8,480 nucleotides of DNA from an uncultured Clostridia bacterium (GTDB taxonomy: Bacteria > Bacillota > Clostridia > TANB77 > CAG-508). The position numbers were made by a program, and so were the translations under genes. Numbering within the stretch: the first letter of the stretch is position 1; each line of letters starts with the position of its first letter. The notes beneath the pieces were generated by a model. It had not been told where the DNA came from. It searched no databases and saw nothing but the letters and a program-made list of their open reading frames with translations. Below are positions 6,150-8,480 of the stretch, piece by piece. The DNA is taken from the NCBI GenBank assembly GCA_947631315.1, contig CANRLA010000060.1:1-8480 (forward strand), in the 5' to 3' direction.

Positions 6150-6193
6150 AAAATATTTTAGTAATTGTAAAAAATATTAAAATTAGGCTATTT

Positions 6194-6210
6194 AGTAAAA
6201 TATTTTTACT
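6194..6210. repeat. Inverted repeat in the DUF1858 leader
   Basis: AGTAAAA and TTTTACT form a perfect seven-base-pair dyad around TAT. It lies in the 5' leader, between the promoter and the ribosome binding site of the DUF1858 gene. A second A/T-only inverted repeat (6152-6159 with 6171-6178) lies just upstream. They may be operator sites; AT-only pairing makes RNA function weak. Confidence 0.3.
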
Positions 6211-6240
6211 ATGAACCTTAAGAAAGGAATGGATTTTATT

Positions 6241-6429
6241 ATGGAAATAAATAAAGATACAAAAATAGGGGAACTAATAGAAAAAGCTCCGGAGAAGGTT
6301 GATATATTACTAGAAGCGGGAATGCATTGTATAGGTTGCCCTGCATCACAAGAAGAAACATTAGAAGAAGCTTGCTTAGTTCATGGGATTGATGTAGAAG
6401 ATGTATTAGAACAAATAAATAAAGAATAA
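6241..6429 (+). CDS. DUF1858 domain protein (ScdA N-terminal-like, CxxC)
   Basis: A 62-residue soluble protein made of a single DUF1858 domain. The features are a DTKIGELIEKAPEKVDILLE helix pair, the HCIGCPASQEETLEEAC core with C30, C33 and C45, and VHGIDVEDVL at the end. This domain occurs alone or at the N-terminus of ScdA/YtfE-type di-iron proteins and hybrid-cluster-associated proteins in anaerobes; the CxxC pair suggests a redox, disulfide or metal role, but the precise function is not established. The start at 6241 matches where the domain begins. In-frame ATGs at 6229 and 6211 are possible, but AGAAAGGA (6221-6228) fits neither of those. The spacing to 6241 is long at 12 bases. It is the only plus-strand gene, divergent from the T4SS operon and convergent with the membrane protein gene to its right. 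Confidence 0.88.
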   Translation: MEINKDTKIGELIEKAPEKVDILLEAGMHCIGCPASQEETLEEACLVHGIDVEDVLEQINKE

Positions 6430-6439
6430 AAGAAAAAAT

Positions 6440-6470
6440 AACCCAAAATGCATTATTTACATTTTGGGTT
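6440..6470. terminator. Bidirectional Rho-independent terminator
   Basis: AACCCAAAATG (6440-6450) pairs perfectly with CATTTTGGGTT (6460-6470) around a nine-base loop. A T-rich tail follows on both strands, so it serves the convergent DUF1858 gene (plus) and the membrane protein gene (minus), whose stop codon is at 6494. Confidence 0.88.
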
Positions 6471-6493
6471 TTAATAAAGTTGATTCTTATATT

Positions 6494-7162
6494 TTATTTT
6501 TCAAGTTGTACTATATAGTCAACCATATACAATTTTTGAGTTTTATTATCAAAATATAATTCTAGTTCTATACTATTATTCTCATCAACATGCTTACGAT
6601 AGTATAAAAGTTTTCCAGAAAAACCTTCTACCTCATCAAATGAATAAGTGGTTGGAGTAGCTAAATCTGATTGATCTGTAGGTTCTCCATAAGCTTTTAT
6701 AACATCATCTACTGTAGAATTATAAGTAATATTTTTAGGTAATTTTATATTTTTACTTATATTACCATATCCATTTATATTATATTTTTCTAAAGTATCA
6801 TTATATAATCTTATGTTTGTTTGTTCTGAATGTTCATAGTCATAATTAATTAATGAAAACTCATCATCAGTATTTGGATTTTCAAATTCAGTAGTTAAAA
6901 AACCTCTTTCAAAACCTGCTTCTTTTAAATCATCTTCATTAGATAACATATCTATTGATAAATCACCTATTTCGATTGTTCCATAATATGGAACATCTAA
7001 TTTGTTGTTTTTGTGTCCGCCTAATAATTTACTATCTTCACTTAAACCACCAGTTTTTTTGACAATAAAAAATATTATTATACCTATAATTATTACTCCT
7101 ACAATAACTGCAATTAAAATTAATTTAGAATTACTCTTTTTTTCTACATTTTGTTCTTCCAT
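6494..7162 (-). CDS. Membrane-anchored extracytoplasmic protein of unknown function
   Basis: A 222-residue protein I do not recognise. A short, charged N-terminus (1-12) precedes one strong membrane helix (13-34) followed by KK, so it is probably a single-pass protein. The large Asp/Glu/Asn-rich remainder is most likely outside the cell, although the basic residues after the helix make the orientation uncertain. In the C-terminal half LPKNITYNSTVDDVIKAYGE (141-160) followed by PTD is the helix-turn pattern of SmpA/BamE-like folds, and a beta-rich stretch with YYRK and ELELYFD follows, also compatible with that fold. There is no lipobox. ATG at 7162 lies four bases after AGGAGG. It has its own extended -10 promoter and a terminator at 6440-6470, so it is transcribed alone. 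The BamE-like fold is inferred from a short motif only. Confidence 0.75.
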   Translation of the reverse strand: MEEQNVEKKSNSKLILIAVIVGVIIIGIIIFFIVKKTGGLSEDSKLLGGHKNNKLDVPYYGTIEIGDLSIDMLSNEDDLKEAGFERGFLTTEFENPNTDDEFSLINYDYEHSEQTNIRLYNDTLEKYNINGYGNISKNIKLPKNITYNSTVDDVIKAYGEPTDQSDLATPTTYSFDEVEGFSGKLLYYRKHVDENNSIELELYFDNKTQKLYMVDYIVQLEK

Positions 7163-7194
7163 TTTTCCTCCTTTTATAAAAATTTATTAAAAAT

Positions 7195-7203
7195 ATTATA
7201 ACA
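7195..7203 (-). promoter_or_regulatory. Extended -10 promoter of the membrane protein gene
   Basis: TGTTATAAT on the minus strand is a perfect TATAAT with the upstream TG of extended -10 promoters. No good -35 box is found at 16-18 bases. Transcription would begin near 7188, about 26 bases before the ATG at 7162. Confidence 0.5.
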
Positions 7204-7263
7204 TAGTAAAATAGAAATTTAATGACATTTTAATTAAAATTTAATTACATTATTTAATAAAAA

Positions 7264-7286
7264 TAAGTATCAATAAATGATACTTA
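7264..7286 (-). terminator. Rho-independent terminator after the reductase gene
   Basis: TAAGTATCA (7264-7272) pairs perfectly with TGATACTTA (7278-7286) around a five-base loop. On the minus strand TTTTTATT follows. It lies ten bases after the reductase stop codon and closes the HNH-reductase operon. Confidence 0.85.
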
Positions 7287-7296
7287 CTTATAAAAA

Positions 7297-8040
7297 TTAC
7301 ATATTCCATCCACCATTTACTTGCAAAATTTGACCAGTAATATAAAGATTATTTTCTAAAAATAAAACACAAGATGCAACCTCATTTGTTGATCCCATTT
7401 TACCTAAAGGAATTTCTTTATATAATTCATTTTTTTCATCTTCAGATAAAAATGAATTCATTTCAGTTTCAATTATCCCAGGGGCAATGCTATTTACTCT
7501 TATATTAGAAAGACCTAGTTCTTTTGCTAAAGATTTAGTCATAGCATCTAATCCAGCTTTACTTACTGAATAAGCCATTTCACAAGATGCACCTATTAAT
7601 CCCCATATTGAAGAAATATTAATAATATGACCTGATTTTTGATTTATCATATATTTAGATGCTTCCTTAGATGAATAAAAGGCAGAATATAAATTTGTTT
7701 TTAAAACATTATCAAAATCTTCTAAAGATGTATCATTAATAGGTTTTATTAAATCTATTCCTGCATTATTTACTAATAAATCAATTCTTCCAAATTTATT
7801 TATAGTAAAATCTATTAAATGTTGAACTTCATCATATTTTGATACATCAGTTTTAAAAGTATAAACATTAGCAAATTCATTAGCTATTTTTTCAGCTAAG
7901 TTCTTAGACTTATTATAATTTAAAACAACAGTATAATTATTTTTGGATAATGTTTTCACAATTTCTGCACCAATACCTCTTGAAGCACCAGTAACAATAG
8001 CTATTTTAGTTTGAATATTTTTTTCTTGATTTTCTACCAT
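7297..8040 (-). CDS. ymfI: Short-chain reductase, YmfI-like (EF-P 5-aminopentanone reductase) or FabG-type
   Basis: A 247-residue cytoplasmic NAD(P)H-dependent short-chain dehydrogenase/reductase of classical length. Visible motifs are the nucleotide-binding TGASRGIG (17-24), NNAG (91-94), an active-site Asn in KTNL (116), catalytic Ser144, and YSVSK with Tyr157 and Lys161, then the IAPGIIETEM loop and a C-terminal ITGQILQVNGGW. The stretch NISSIWGLIGASCEMAYS, especially SSIWG and GASCE, resembles YmfI of Bacillus, which reduces the 5-aminopentanone group on elongation factor P; plain FabG proteins usually differ there. A role in fatty acid synthesis (3-oxoacyl-ACP reductase) is the alternative, but no fatty acid genes are adjacent. 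ATG at 8040 follows AAAGGAG with good spacing. It overlaps the 3' end of the HNH gene by 35 bases, so the two are co-transcribed and possibly coupled. Confidence 0.85.
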   Translation of the reverse strand: MVENQEKNIQTKIAIVTGASRGIGAEIVKTLSKNNYTVVLNYNKSKNLAEKIANEFANVYTFKTDVSKYDEVQHLIDFTINKFGRIDLLVNNAGIDLIKPINDTSLEDFDNVLKTNLYSAFYSSKEASKYMINQKSGHIINISSIWGLIGASCEMAYSVSKAGLDAMTKSLAKELGLSNIRVNSIAPGIIETEMNSFLSEDEKNELYKEIPLGKMGSTNEVASCVLFLENNLYITGQILQVNGGWNM

Positions 8041-8392
8041 TTTTATTAGCTCCTTTATATGTACTAGTTAGTGAATGACAATTTGGGCAAAGAATTAATA
8101 AATTTTCCTCTTTATTATTAAGATAATTTCCATCTATATGTTCTATTTCTAATGGAATTTTTTTTGTATAAGGATTCATCATTCCCCAGCCACATTTACT
8201 ACATTTATAATTATATTTCTTTAATAAATAAGTCTTTATATACATTGAAGTTTGATAATTACCTCTTAATCCCGTTTCTTTACCAGCTTTCCAGTTTTTT
8301 ATATAGTTTTTATATTCATAATCTTTTTGGCAAGAATTTGAACAAAATTTTTTGTTTTTATTTAATTTTATACCACAATTTAAACAATCCAT
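8006..8392 (-). CDS. HNH endonuclease with N-terminal zinc finger
   Basis: A 128-residue HNH nuclease. The N-terminus has a small zinc-finger-like cluster (C3, C6, C17, C21), followed by a basic helical region. The HNH core has a CxxC pair (C64, C67), LEIEHIDGNYLNNKEENLL with catalytic H85 and N97, and LCPNCHSLTSTYKG with C102, C105 and H106, so the ββα-metal fold is complete. The tail is Lys/Arg-rich. Stand-alone proteins of this type are common in phages, prophages and bacterial chromosomes, and their targets are mostly unknown. ATG at 8392 is four bases after AAAGGAG. The last 35 bases overlap the start of the reductase gene, an intimate arrangement that is odd for a mobile nuclease beside a housekeeping gene. 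No clear promoter of its own is seen. Confidence 0.85.
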   Translation of the reverse strand: MDCLNCGIKLNKNKKFCSNSCQKDYEYKNYIKNWKAGKETGLRGNYQTSMYIKTYLLKKYNYKCSKCGWGMMNPYTKKIPLEIEHIDGNYLNNKEENLLILCPNCHSLTSTYKGANKNGRKSRKKYSN

Positions 8393-8417
8393 AAAACTCC
8401 TTTAAATAAAAAATAAA

Positions 8418-8434
8418 AGCCAATAACAATAGCT
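8418..8434 (-). terminator. Weak terminator-like hairpin after the partial gene
   Basis: On the minus strand AGCTA and TGGCT can form five pairs (one G-U) around a seven-base loop, followed by TTTATTTTTTATTT. It touches the stop codon of the partial gene. The stem is short, so read-through into the HNH gene is likely. Confidence 0.3.
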
Positions 8435-8480
8435 TACCTAAAGTTAATGACCTTTAATAATGGAGCCACTTGTCCGATTT
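8434..8480 (-). CDS. C-terminal end of an unidentified gene (runs off the window)
   Basis: The last 14 complete codons of a minus-strand frame ending in TAA at 8436-8434, reading IGQVAPLLKVINFR at its end. The other two minus-strand frames are closed here by stops. It is the only support for a gene, and it is too short to identify. Confidence 0.4.
   Translation of the reverse strand, partial: IGQVAPLLKVINFR

Noticed and set aside
7002..7190. Plus-strand open frame of about 62 codons
   Set aside because: It is antisense to the membrane protein gene and mirrors its hydrophobic helix; no supporting start signal.
8152..8394. Plus-strand open frame of about 80 codons
   Set aside because: It is antisense to the HNH gene, whose motifs are unambiguous.
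1..8480. tRNA, rRNA, CRISPR arrays, insertion sequence ends or long direct repeats
   Set aside because: No cloverleaf-like GC-rich stems, regularly spaced repeats, transposase genes or paired terminal repeats were seen on either strand.

Overview
The window looks like chromosomal DNA of a very AT-rich, low-GC Gram-positive bacterium (Bacillota, most likely a Clostridia-type gut lineage). The evidence is a DnaD + DnaI helicase-loading pair (a Firmicutes primosome), strong AGGAGG-type ribosome binding sites, a YmfI-like (EF-P modification) reductase, and A/T-dominated codon use. All genes except one small one lie on the minus strand.

Reading along minus-strand transcription (high to low coordinates): the last residues of an unidentified gene (8434-8480); an HNH endonuclease overlapping a YmfI/FabG-type short-chain reductase (8392-7297), closed by a clear terminator; a one-helix membrane-anchored protein of unknown function (7162-6494); and a small plus-strand DUF1858 gene (6241-6429), which shares a bidirectional terminator with it.

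From a promoter back-to-back with the DUF1858 promoter (overlapping -35 boxes), a compact type IV secretion (T4SS)-derived operon runs leftward. It encodes a 49-residue hydrophobic peptide, a VirD4/TraG-type coupling ATPase, a VirB2-like small membrane protein with a signal peptide, a VirB6/TrbL-like polytopic protein, and a PrgI/VirB3-like protein. The VirB4 ATPase that normally follows PrgI is absent, as are a relaxase, a VirB1-like hydrolase and an integrase. The PrgI stop codon abuts the promoter of the DnaD-DnaI operon (2518-537). After a strong terminator comes the start of a DUF1016/YhcG-type nuclease gene (266-1).

The most unusual points are in the T4SS operon. Its first two genes have no ATG, GTG or TTG start that fits. 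The 49-residue gene appears to begin at ATT, seven bases after AAGGAG. The coupling ATPase appears to begin at ATA (or ATT), just after AGGAGG, and overlaps the stop of the small gene by four bases. If the ATPase were started at its first conventional codon (GTG at 5438), it would lose both membrane helices and the Walker A motif. A perfect 15-bp palindrome overlaps the -10 box, the likely transcription start and the first ribosome binding site of the operon, which suggests tight repression. The set (coupling ATPase + VirB2 + VirB3 + VirB6, no VirB4) is either a decayed conjugative element or a reduced, repurposed secretion machine.
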